From the NCBI GenBank assembly GCA_003156805.1, contig PMHV01000031.1, positions 486 to 62,494 of the forward strand: 62,009 bases of DNA, in the 5' to 3' direction. Shown piece after piece: positions 43,900-51,144 of the stretch. The stretch comes from Acidobacteriaceae bacterium. GTDB taxonomy: Bacteria > Acidobacteriota > Terriglobia > Terriglobales > Acidobacteriaceae. Below the pieces are notes generated by a model, which worked only from the letters and a program-made list of their open reading frames with translations, was not told the origin of the DNA and made no database searches. How positions within the stretch are numbered: the first letter of the stretch is position 1; each line of letters begins with the position of its first letter. The position numbers and the translations under genes are program-made.

Positions 43900-44676
43900 A
43901 TGAAACAACTTCCGCGAAAGGGTCGCAGCGGCAAGGGAAAATCGAACCGGGCTTCGGCCCGCGAAGACCGGCGCCGACCGCGGTTCTCCCGCGAGCTTTG
44001 CGTGGTTTACGAAGACGATGCCGTGGTGGTCGTCGACAAACCGGCCGGACTTCTGGCTGTGCCGGTTAAGGGGTCGGATAGTCCGTCCGCATTGTCTTTG
44101 CTGATCGCAGAACTCCAGCCGAAGAGACAACAAGCGCTGATCGTGCATCGCATCGATCGTTTTTCTTCCGGGGCGCTGCTGTTTGCCAAGACCGGCGCCG
44201 ATCGAGAGGCGCTGGTGCGGCAGTTTCTCGAACATACTCCGGTAAGGCGGTATGTGGCGGTGCTGCGCGGCCGTCTCGACGATGAGGCGGGAACGCTGGT
44301 CCACTATTTTCGAAAGCAAGGAATGTTTCAACAGTTGCGCACGGGGAAAGACCCGCAGGCGGCTCGCGCCGAACTTCGATATACCGTGGAACGGCTTTTT
44401 GCGGATGCTTCGCTGGTGCGGGTTGAGCTGGTGACAGGATTGCAAAATCAGATTCGGGCGCAATTTTCGGCGATGGGCCACCCGGTGGTCGGCGATAGAA
44501 AATACCATCCGGGGGAAGCGGCAGAGCCGCTCATCGCGCGCGTGGCTCTTCATGCCGCGCATCTTCGGTTTGTCCATCCGCGCTCGGGCGAGAGCGTCTC
44601 GATTGACTGCAAAGTGCCCGCGGATTTTCAGTATCTGGTTCGGGCATTGTCGCGGGCACGCGATTCGCGCGGGTGA
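43900..44676 (+). CDS. RluA-family pseudouridine synthase
   Basis: 258 residues. The RluA catalytic block HRIDRFSSGALLFAKT holds the Asp; VVVVDKPAGLLAVPV, RRYVAVLRGRLDDEAG, GLQNQIRAQFSAMGHPVVGD and VALHAAHLRFVHP follow in family order. The basic N-terminus (KGRSGKGKSNRASAREDRRR) may bind RNA. No S4 domain. The usual RTGRTHQIR is changed to TGLQNQIRAQ, so it belongs to a diverged subgroup; target RNA unknown. ATG at 43900 follows no clear ribosome site. Confidence 0.83.
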   Translation: MKQLPRKGRSGKGKSNRASAREDRRRPRFSRELCVVYEDDAVVVVDKPAGLLAVPVKGSDSPSALSLLIAELQPKRQQALIVHRIDRFSSGALLFAKTGADREALVRQFLEHTPVRRYVAVLRGRLDDEAGTLVHYFRKQGMFQQLRTGKDPQAARAELRYTVERLFADASLVRVELVTGLQNQIRAQFSAMGHPVVGDRKYHPGEAAEPLIARVALHAAHLRFVHPRSGESVSIDCKVPADFQYLVRALSRARDSRG

Positions 44677-44726
44677 GTGCGAATTCGTTTGCGGTCTTCT
44701 GGGCGGATTGCTCCTGAAAAAGCAAA

Positions 44727-44818
44727 GGCTAAGGTCAAAGTCAAGGGCGGCGGACGGGGGCGTCCGCCCCACACGTTCAAGGGCTAAGGTCAAAGGCGGC
44801 GGACGGGGGCGTCCGCCC
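44727..44818. repeat. Tandem copies of a GGCTAAGGTCAAAG...CGTCCGCCC repeat
   Basis: Copies at 44727-44769 and 44782-44818 share GGCTAAGGTCAAAG and end in GGCGGACG-GGGG-CGTCCGCC, a perfect 8-bp hairpin. They are related to the right end of the element at 41169-41360. The flanking bases up to 45058 hold no gene: a partial CGGAG(T/A)CGCGGAGAAAAC arm (about 44831-44850) and the repeat at 45016. Confidence 0.7.
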
Positions 44819-45015
44819 TACGAAACGTACGCGGAGTCGCGGAGAAAACTTTGCACGGAGTAGACACCCCGGATTTTAACCATCCTTTCACACTTTTCGA
44901 TTAAACTTTCGGCTGAATTGCCTTGAGATCCTTCGGTTGGATTGCATGGCCTGAAAGGAAGATCTCAGGAGCGGTAGTGGAAGCTCCTCTTGAAGCCGCT
45001 GCTGGCGCCGGGCTA

Positions 45016-45055
45016 CGAGGGATTCTTCGCTTCGCTCAGAATGACAGAGCAAGAG
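45016..45055. repeat. CTTCGCTCAGAATGACA repeat before the PhoU-domain gene
   Basis: GGGATTCTTCGCTTCGCTCA followed by GAATGACAGAGCAAGAG ends four bases before the ATG of the PhoU-domain gene, so the repeat supplies its ribosome-site region. Same family as 7213-7263. Confidence 0.55.
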
Positions 45056-45058
45056 ACT

Positions 45059-45826
45059 ATGCCCCGCAAGACCGCATCCCGGGTTGTAGGCGACGTGCCT
45101 GACGAAGTCGAAACCATCGTTGCATCCGCTCAGGGTGCAGCTTCCGCGCAGAATAAAGAAAATAAGAAAGCGGCAAAAAAAAGCGCCGGCTCGCTGGACG
45201 AACTGGCACGCATGGCGCTCAAAGCGTGCCTGATCGCGCGCGATGCGGCTTTCAACGTGCGCGACCTGCTGACCAACTCTTCGCGCATGGCGTTTCTGGC
45301 GATCAAGGATTGCGAAAAGGAACTGGACCTGATCGAGCGCCAGATTGATGAGCGCCTGCCTGCGGCGATTACGCGAGTGAATGAGGCCAAGGCCCGGCAA
45401 CTGCTGACCAGCCTGAAGTGCACGACCGATCTGGAGCGCATTGGCGACCTGGTGATGAGCGTGGCCATGCGGGCGCAGTCGCGCACGGCGAAGATGGCGG
45501 CTTCCGATGTGCGCCAACTGGTGGAAATGTCGGAGATGCTGCGCGAGATGCTGGATGCGGTTTATCGCGGGTTCGTCGAGCTCGACCTGGAGCGCGCCCG
45601 CAAGGTGCTGCAGATGGACAAGGACATCGACCGCGTCTGCCATGCGCTGTTCCAGAAGCACCTCGCGGAACATGCCGCGCACAGCGACCCTTCGAGCTTT
45701 GACGTGCTGTTGATGGCGCAGGCGCTGGAGCGGGCCGGTGACCACACCACAAATCTTGCGGAAGACCTCTACAACCTGATCGAAGGCCGAAGCGTACGGC
45801 ATATGCCGAAGAAGAAGGCGACGTAG
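45059..45826 (+). CDS. phoU: PhoU-domain protein
   Basis: About 255 residues. Two PhoU three-helix repeats are seen, with LLTNSSRMAFLAIKDCEKEL and the metal-binding type EAKARQLLTSLKCTTDLERIGD in repeat 1, and LLMAQALERAGDHTTNLAED in repeat 2. The ~45-residue N-terminal extension is charged and low-complexity (NKENKKAAKKSAG). PhoU proteins report phosphate transport status to the PhoR/PhoB system; a PhoB-like gene follows, but no pst genes are in the window. ATG at 45059 lies directly after a dispersed repeat. Confidence 0.88.
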   Translation: MPRKTASRVVGDVPDEVETIVASAQGAASAQNKENKKAAKKSAGSLDELARMALKACLIARDAAFNVRDLLTNSSRMAFLAIKDCEKELDLIERQIDERLPAAITRVNEAKARQLLTSLKCTTDLERIGDLVMSVAMRAQSRTAKMAASDVRQLVEMSEMLREMLDAVYRGFVELDLERARKVLQMDKDIDRVCHALFQKHLAEHAAHSDPSSFDVLLMAQALERAGDHTTNLAEDLYNLIEGRSVRHMPKKKAT

Positions 45827-45840
45827 GAGCAGTTGCAGAC

Positions 45841-45880
45841 GTCGGACCTCAGACCTCAGACCTTGGACCTCGGACCCAGA
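45841..45880. repeat. Short GGACCTCAGACC tandem repeats
   Basis: Units of GTCGGACCTCAGACCTCAGA and similar repeat about four times with 8-10 base period. A related piece is at 34718-34745 (GAGGTCCGAGGTCCGACG). Confidence 0.5.
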
Positions 45881-45986
45881 TCTCGTTTGTCAGAAAGGCT
45901 GACCTTCTGTTTCGGTGACTGACAACTGAGAACTGGCGACTGAGAAGTGGTTTTCTTGGAAATTCATGGCTGGTTAACACTGGGGA

Positions 45987-46016
45987 AACATTCTGGCAAC
46001 ATTCTCTCATTAGAAT
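45987..46016 (+). promoter_or_regulatory. Pho-box-like promoter of the PhoB-type gene
   Basis: AACATTC-TGGC-AACATTC: two identical 7-base direct repeats with a 4-base spacer (45987-46004), the classical Pho-box architecture. A TAGAAT at 46011-46016 would be the -10. No -35 is visible, as in PhoB-activated promoters. The sequence differs from the E. coli CTGTCAT box, so the assignment rests on geometry and on the neighbouring phoU and phoB-like genes. Confidence 0.55.
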
Positions 46017-46092
46017 CCTGCGAGGCACTTGGACGGCGACGAAGGCCGGCTGCCTGGGGCGATCCGCCAAGAGCTACCGTGCACGACCAACC

Positions 46093-46872
46093 ATGCATTT
46101 ACCATCCCATTTACCATCCGCGGATTTGCCCACCGGGTCCCGTGAACCGGCCAGCGACGCGGGAATCGGCGGAGCACATCGCAATCTGGTCTTTGTGGTG
46201 GAAGACGACGAGGATATTGCCAGGCTGATTACGCACAACCTGCAGGCCGCGGGCTTCGAGGTGCAGAGTTTTGTCAACGGCGCATCGGTGATCTCAGAAG
46301 CGCAGCGGGAAATGCCTGCACTATTGCTGCTGGATGTGATGCTGCCGGGCGCCGACGGATTTGAGCTGTGCCGGCAAATCCGCCAGACGCCGTTGCTGGC
46401 CGGGATGCCGATCATTTTTCTTACGGCCAGAACCGGCGAAGCCGACCGCATTAAAGGGCTGGAACTGGGCGGCGACGATTACATGACCAAGCCTTTCAGC
46501 CCACGCGAACTCATTGCCCGCGTACGCAGCGTTCTACGCGGAGTGCGGGAAATGCCAGCACCCACGAAAGCGATGCGGCTGGGCGAGATCGAAATTGATG
46601 CCGCTTTGATGATGGTGCAGGTGCAGGGGAAGACGGTGTTTACGACCGTGCGCGAGTTCCGCCTGCTGGAGTATATGGCCACGCACCGCGGCCGGGTACT
46701 GACGCGCCATCAACTGCTGGATGCGGTGTGGAAGGAGACGCCTTTTGTAACGCCGCGCTCGATTGACGTCTATATCCGGAGGCTGCGGGAAAAGATCGAG
46801 CCGGATGCGCGCCACCCGCAGTACCTGAAGACGCTGCGCGGCATTGGCTATCGGTTCGAAGTACCACGGTAA
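46093..46872 (+). CDS. OmpR/PhoB-family response regulator
   Basis: 259 residues. The receiver starts near residue 30 with acidic E37/D38/D39, phospho-acceptor D81 in LLLLDVMLPGADGF, and Lys in DDYMTKPFSPREL. The C-terminal winged helix (FTTVREFRLLEYMATHRGRV, SIDVYIRRLREKIEPD, LRGIGYRFE) is of PhoB/OmpR type. The N-terminal ~28 residues are unlike the family, so the true start may be downstream (TTG at 46126). Next to a phoU gene and behind a Pho-box-like promoter, so a phosphate regulator is likely. No histidine kinase follows. Confidence 0.88.
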   Translation: MHLPSHLPSADLPTGSREPASDAGIGGAHRNLVFVVEDDEDIARLITHNLQAAGFEVQSFVNGASVISEAQREMPALLLLDVMLPGADGFELCRQIRQTPLLAGMPIIFLTARTGEADRIKGLELGGDDYMTKPFSPRELIARVRSVLRGVREMPAPTKAMRLGEIEIDAALMMVQVQGKTVFTTVREFRLLEYMATHRGRVLTRHQLLDAVWKETPFVTPRSIDVYIRRLREKIEPDARHPQYLKTLRGIGYRFEVPR

Positions 46873-46879
46873 CGAGGCA

Positions 46880-46965
46880 GCGAAAAGCCGGCGCCTTCGG
46901 CTGCGCTGAGGGCTGGCTCTCCACTGCGCTCGCTTCGCTGCGCTCCGGCCGGGATGACAGTGTCC
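46880..46965. repeat. Dispersed repeat between the PhoB-type gene and ppc
   Basis: GGCGCCTTCGGCTGCGCTGA, CACTGCGCTCGCTTCGCTGC and CCGGGATGACAGTGTCCGG form an imperfect palindrome of the same family as 7213-7263. Confidence 0.55.
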
Positions 46966-47055
46966 GGTGTTGAATTTCTGACTTTGGACTCCAGCTATCC
47001 TCTTTTCCAGAGTGCGGGCGCTCGCTCGACACTTTTCATTTATTCTGTCGAGGAC

Positions 47056-49863
47056 ATGGCGCAGCCCAAACCATTGTGGAGCGCGGACAATCAGAAGACG
47101 CGCTTGGCCGAACTCACGGCAAGCTCGGACGACTCCGCCAAGGACAATCCTCTGCGCCACGATGTGCGGTCATTAGGCACGCTGCTGGGACGGGTGCTGG
47201 TGGAACAAGCCGGGCAGGAGTTGTTCGATGAGGTTGAGGAGTTGCGGCGGCTGATGATCAAGCATCGCGAGCAGGTCCGGCATAAGCGGGGCTCCGCCGC
47301 TGCCGGCGAACTGCTGGCCCGCGCGCAACAAATGATTGCAACTATGGACGTCGGCCGCGCCTACCAGGTGAGCAAAGCGTTTGCCATTTATTTCGAGCTC
47401 GCCAACCTGGCGGAGACCAACCATCGCAAGCGCCGCCGCCGAGCGGGAAAATTAGATCAGAAGCATGTGCCGCTGCCGGGATCGTTCCGCGGAACTCTGC
47501 TGCGCTTGAAAAAAGCCGGAGTCACCCGTGAGCAAGCGCTGGCGGCGCTACGCGAGATCGCCGTAACGCCGGTGTTCACGGCACATCCGACGGAAGTAGC
47601 GCGGCAGACGGTGCTGCTCAAGCGCCGCCGCATCGCGAAGCAATTGCAGCGGCTCGATCGCATTCCTCTCACCATCGGCGACGCCCTGCGCTGTGAGGAA
47701 ATCATCCACGCCGAAATCACTTCGCTGTGGCAAACCGATGAGGTTCGCCAGTCGAAGCCCACCGTGAATGATGAGATCCGCAGCGGGCTGCGGTATTACC
47801 GGCTTTCGCTGTTCGACGCGCTTCCGCGGATTTACACGGAACTGGCGGAATCATTCCGCGAAGTTTACGGCGCCGAACTGGATGAAACGGAGTTGCCGAG
47901 TGTGGTGCGTTTCGGCTCGTGGATTGGCGGAGACCGCGACGGAAATCCGCTGGTGAAACATGAATTCCTGCGCGATGCCCTGGACCTGGCGCGAGCGCTC
48001 ATTCTGAGCGAGTACATTCGCGATCTGGAATTCTTGAGCGACCGCCTCAGTTCTTCGTCACGGCAGGTGAAAGTCTCCGAGAATATTCTGGCGCGGCTGG
48101 CGCATTATGAACAAACCTTGCCTGAGGCGGTCATGACTTGGGGTCCGCACAACACCACGGAACACTACCGCCGATTTCTCTCCTATGCGCTGCACCGGTT
48201 GCAATGCAGCCTGGAGCCGGCGGGATGTTCTGGCTCGTACGAAAATGCGGCGCAGTTTGCGTCCGACCTGGAATTGCTGCGGGAAAGCCTGCACGCGAAC
48301 CGCGGGGAGCGGCTGGCGAAAACGCTGGTCGATCCCCTGCTGCGCAAGGTGGGCACTTTTGGTTTCTTTTTGCAGACTCTCGATATCCGCCAACATGCCC
48401 GTGTACATGCCGAGGTGCTTGTGGAATTGGGCCCCGCACTCGGTTCTGCACTCGGAGTGTCTGGCAGCCTGACAGGTGAACGCGGCCATGACCCGGGTGC
48501 AACGTTATCTGCACAGAGCCGCGAATTGGTGGAAACGTTCCGGACGATTGCGCAGCTCAAGCGAACTCATCCCGCACCGTCGATCAGCCAGTACGTGATC
48601 AGCGGCGCAGAATCTGAAAACGATGTGCTTGCAGTGGTTCACCTGGCGAAGGCCTGCGGAGTGAGTTTAGCCCGAGCTGGCGAAGATCCCGGGCTGATGC
48701 CAGTGCCGCTGTTTGAGTCGATTGATTCGTTGCGTGCCGCTGCCGGCGTGATGCGCAAGCTTTGGAATCATCCCGAGTATCAGCCTCTGCTCGATTCCTG
48801 GGGGCGATGGCAGGAAGTGATGCTGGGATACTCCGACTCCAACAAAGATGGAGGCATGCTCACCAGCACCTGGGAGCTTTATAAAACTCATCGCGAGCTG
48901 CATGGTGCGGCGCAGGAATGCGGCGTGAAACTGCAGTTGTTTCATGGCCGCGGCGGCACTGTGGGCCGGGGCGGCGGCCCCACGCACTCTGCGATTCTGG
49001 CCCAACCCGAAGGCTGCTTCTCAGGGCGCATTCGCATCACCGAGCAAGGAGAAGTGCTCAACTGGAAATATGCCGACGCGGTGCTGGCCGAATGGAACCT
49101 GGAATTGATGATCGCGGCCAGCCTGGAGGCGCTGCTGCGTCCCGGCCGCCACGCCGCCAAAGAGCAGGCGCGTTGGGAAGAAGCCATGGAGGAAATGTCG
49201 CAGGAGGCCTACCGAATTTATCGCCGCGACATTGCCGAAAATCCTGAAGTGCTGGAATATTTCGAGCAGGCAACGCCGATCAACGAATTGGACTTGGCGC
49301 GCATCGGCTCGCGGCCCTCGCGCCGAAGCAAAGGCCGCCGTCTGGAGGATTTGCGGGCTATTCCGTGGGTTTTTGGCTGGATGCAGAGCCGTCACGCGGT
49401 TCCGGCCTGGTATGGAGTAGGACACGGGCTGCAGAGTTTTGCCAAGAAAGGTTCCGGCCACGAAAAATTGTTGCGGCAGATGATGCAGGATTTCGCGCTT
49501 TTTTCCGATCTTGTGCGCAACGTCGAGCTGGGCATGGCGAAGGCGGATCTCAATATTGCGCGAGTGTATTCCGGGCTGGTGAAAAACGCGGCGTTGCGCA
49601 CGCGAGTTTTCGACATGCTGAAAGACGAGTTTCTGCGATCGCGGCAGGCGATTCTTCGCGTCGTCGGCCAGCGCGAGTTGCTGGCGGGAAACCGCGTGTT
49701 GCTGCGATCGATCCGGCTGCGCAATCCCTACGTCGATCCCATGAGCCTGATCCAAGTCGAGCTGTTGCGGCGCAAGCAGCGGGGAGAAGACACCGCGAAG
49801 CTCGACTATCCCCTGGGAGCGACCATTAATGGCATCGCTGCCGGATTGCATAACACTGGGTGA
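47056..49863 (+). CDS. ppc: Phosphoenolpyruvate carboxylase
   Basis: About 935 residues. The enzyme adds bicarbonate to PEP to form oxaloacetate. The catalytic His lies in VFTAHPTEVARQT (about residue 180), the second site region is GYSDSNKDGGMLTSTWELYK, and the Arg-loop is FHGRGGTVGRGGGPTHSAI. The C-terminus ends NGIAAGLHNTG as in all PEPC. ATG at 47056 (MAQPKPLWSAD) is used, since the frame upstream to 46954 matches nothing. It opposes pckG at the left edge. Confidence 0.95.
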   Translation: MAQPKPLWSADNQKTRLAELTASSDDSAKDNPLRHDVRSLGTLLGRVLVEQAGQELFDEVEELRRLMIKHREQVRHKRGSAAAGELLARAQQMIATMDVGRAYQVSKAFAIYFELANLAETNHRKRRRRAGKLDQKHVPLPGSFRGTLLRLKKAGVTREQALAALREIAVTPVFTAHPTEVARQTVLLKRRRIAKQLQRLDRIPLTIGDALRCEEIIHAEITSLWQTDEVRQSKPTVNDEIRSGLRYYRLSLFDALPRIYTELAESFREVYGAELDETELPSVVRFGSWIGGDRDGNPLVKHEFLRDALDLARALILSEYIRDLEFLSDRLSSSSRQVKVSENILARLAHYEQTLPEAVMTWGPHNTTEHYRRFLSYALHRLQCSLEPAGCSGSYENAAQFASDLELLRESLHANRGERLAKTLVDPLLRKVGTFGFFLQTLDIRQHARVHAEVLVELGPALGSALGVSGSLTGERGHDPGATLSAQSRELVETFRTIAQLKRTHPAPSISQYVISGAESENDVLAVVHLAKACGVSLARAGEDPGLMPVPLFESIDSLRAAAGVMRKLWNHPEYQPLLDSWGRWQEVMLGYSDSNKDGGMLTSTWELYKTHRELHGAAQECGVKLQLFHGRGGTVGRGGGPTHSAILAQPEGCFSGRIRITEQGEVLNWKYADAVLAEWNLELMIAASLEALLRPGRHAAKEQARWEEAMEEMSQEAYRIYRRDIAENPEVLEYFEQATPINELDLARIGSRPSRRSKGRRLEDLRAIPWVFGWMQSRHAVPAWYGVGHGLQSFAKKGSGHEKLLRQMMQDFALFSDLVRNVELGMAKADLNIARVYSGLVKNAALRTRVFDMLKDEFLRSRQAILRVVGQRELLAGNRVLLRSIRLRNPYVDPMSLIQVELLRRKQRGEDTAKLDYPLGATINGIAAGLHNTG

Positions 49864-49920
49864 GGATTGGGATTCCTCCAAGGTTGCTGAAATGGTGGAA
49901 GTTTTCTTCCGCGATCCAGC

Positions 49921-49974
49921 TTGACAATCCATCCTCTCTGACGCATAATTTCATAGGCGAATAAAAAGCGAATA
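49921..49974 (+). promoter_or_regulatory. Strong promoter with GCGAATA direct repeats ahead of imuA
   Basis: TTGACA (49921-49926), 17-base spacer, CATAAT (49944-49949): close to the sigma-70 consensus. GCGAATA occurs at 49957-49963 and 49968-49974, 11 bases apart, over the expected start of transcription. A strong promoter covered by repeats is what a repressed damage-inducible operon would show; a LexA-type repressor site is my inference, since the acidobacterial LexA motif cannot be checked here. Confidence 0.65.
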
Positions 49975-50027
49975 TCGCCACCGAGGTCTCCGGCCCCGGC
50001 GTTCTCTGAAAATTCTCCGAGGAATCT

Positions 50028-51044
50028 ATGTCTTCCGCAGTGGTTTCCACTTCGGCGGTCCAGAGCCGCCCTTTTATATTTGAAAATAACAGCGTTGCCG
50101 AAGTGTGTCCTCAGCCTTCCGGCGCGGAACTTTTCGCAGGGCGTCCGCCCCAGCGTGTTTTACCTGCCGATTTTTTCAAAGCTTTTGCAGAAGACTCGCG
50201 GCTTGCGGGAGTGACCCCGGCTTCGCGGCTGGAGGTGTGGCCTGCGCCCGAGATGGTTTCGAGCGGCATTTCCGCCATCGAGACTCTCACCGGAGGCCTG
50301 CCCCGCGGCTGCCTGAGCGAAATCTGCGGACCTGCCTCTTCCGGGCGCACAACCTTGTTGCTGGCCGCTCTGGCGGCTTCTACCCGGCGCGGAGAATTCT
50401 GCGTAGTGGTGGATGCCAGCGATGCCCTCGATCCGCAATCGGTTTCGGCTGCTGGCGTGGATTTGGACCGGATGTTATGGGTGCGGTGCGGAGGGAATTT
50501 ACCACGGAGGCACCCTTCGGCTTGGCTCAGAGCTTGTCCTGAGCTTGCCGAAGGAACAAGCTCCGACACAGAGAAGAAAAATCTCCAACGCAATCAGGTT
50601 TCCAAATTTGACGAAAACGGATCGCACCATGCCGAACATTGCTTGGAACAGCTTTTGCGCGCTACGGACCTGCTGCTGGAAAGCGGAGGCTTCGGGCTGG
50701 TTGCGCTCGATTTGAGCGATGTGCCGCTGCAGGCGGCGCGCCGCATCCCGCTGACCACGTGGTTCCGCTTTCGCCGCGCCGTGGAGCATACCCCGGCCGT
50801 GCTGCTGGCAGTTGCGCAGCAGCCCGTCGCCGGAAGCTGCTCGTCATTATTAGTGAAGCTGGGAGCCAGTGACCATCGGGCCAGCGAGCGCTTTCCTACT
50901 GACGGCAAATTTGCGAAGCCCACACATGCGCACTTGCTGACCGGAGTGGAGATTACGGCGGAACTGGTGCGCTCGCGCCTGGACCGCAAACCAGTTCGTT
51001 CTGCCGCCATCACATTCGCCAGCACAACCGCCTGGGCGGGATGA
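50028..51044 (+). CDS. imuA: ImuA, RecA-like component of the SOS mutasome
   Basis: 338 residues. The RecA-like core has GLPRGCLSEICGPASSGRTT (Walker A GPASSGRT at 101-108), FCVVVDASDALDP, and the later FGLVALDLSDVPLQAARRIP with TTWFRFRRAVEHTPAVLLAV. ImuA works with ImuB and DnaE2 in error-prone lesion bypass. Residues ~157-200 are an extra segment (LPRRHPSAWLRACPELAEG and DTEKK) encoded by two nested repeats; homologues go straight from WVRCGGN to the AEHxLxxxD helix. ATG follows GAGGAATCT. Confidence 0.87.
   Translation: MSSAVVSTSAVQSRPFIFENNSVAEVCPQPSGAELFAGRPPQRVLPADFFKAFAEDSRLAGVTPASRLEVWPAPEMVSSGISAIETLTGGLPRGCLSEICGPASSGRTTLLLAALAASTRRGEFCVVVDASDALDPQSVSAAGVDLDRMLWVRCGGNLPRRHPSAWLRACPELAEGTSSDTEKKNLQRNQVSKFDENGSHHAEHCLEQLLRATDLLLESGGFGLVALDLSDVPLQAARRIPLTTWFRFRRAVEHTPAVLLAVAQQPVAGSCSSLLVKLGASDHRASERFPTDGKFAKPTHAHLLTGVEITAELVRSRLDRKPVRSAAITFASTTAWAG
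50498..50625. repeat. Nested in-frame repeats inside imuA
   Basis: The left arm ACCACGGAGGCAC (50501-50513) and the continuation GACACAGAGAAGAAAAA (from about 50564) belong to the same element found in dnaE2. Between them sits a second palindrome whose arms begin CCTTCGGC and end GCCGAAGG (50514-50530 and 50540-50555). No stop codon arises and the imuA frame continues. Confidence 0.75.
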
Positions 51045-51144
51045 GGAAATTAGTCATTGAGAGATTGAATCATTGAGAGATTTAATTGACGGGCCAATCT
51101 TTCAATGACTCAATCACACAATGATTCAATAGATCTATGTCGTC
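51045..51144. repeat. ATTGAGTCATTGA-type repeats between imuA and imuB
   Basis: The spacer is built from ATTGA(G/A)(A/T)CATTGAGAGA units and their inverted copies (CAATCTTTCAATGACTCAAT). The same family fills the imuB-dnaE2 spacer at 52815-52897. No gene. Confidence 0.7.

Noticed and set aside
44727-44818. CRISPR array
   Set aside because: Only two unequal copies with a 12-base gap and no cas genes; it is a dispersed repeat.
44888-45802. 304-residue minus-strand gene
   Set aside because: Antisense shadow of the PhoU-domain gene; composition follows the codon pattern of the plus strand.
49021-49932. 303-residue minus-strand gene
   Set aside because: Antisense to ppc, no family resemblance.
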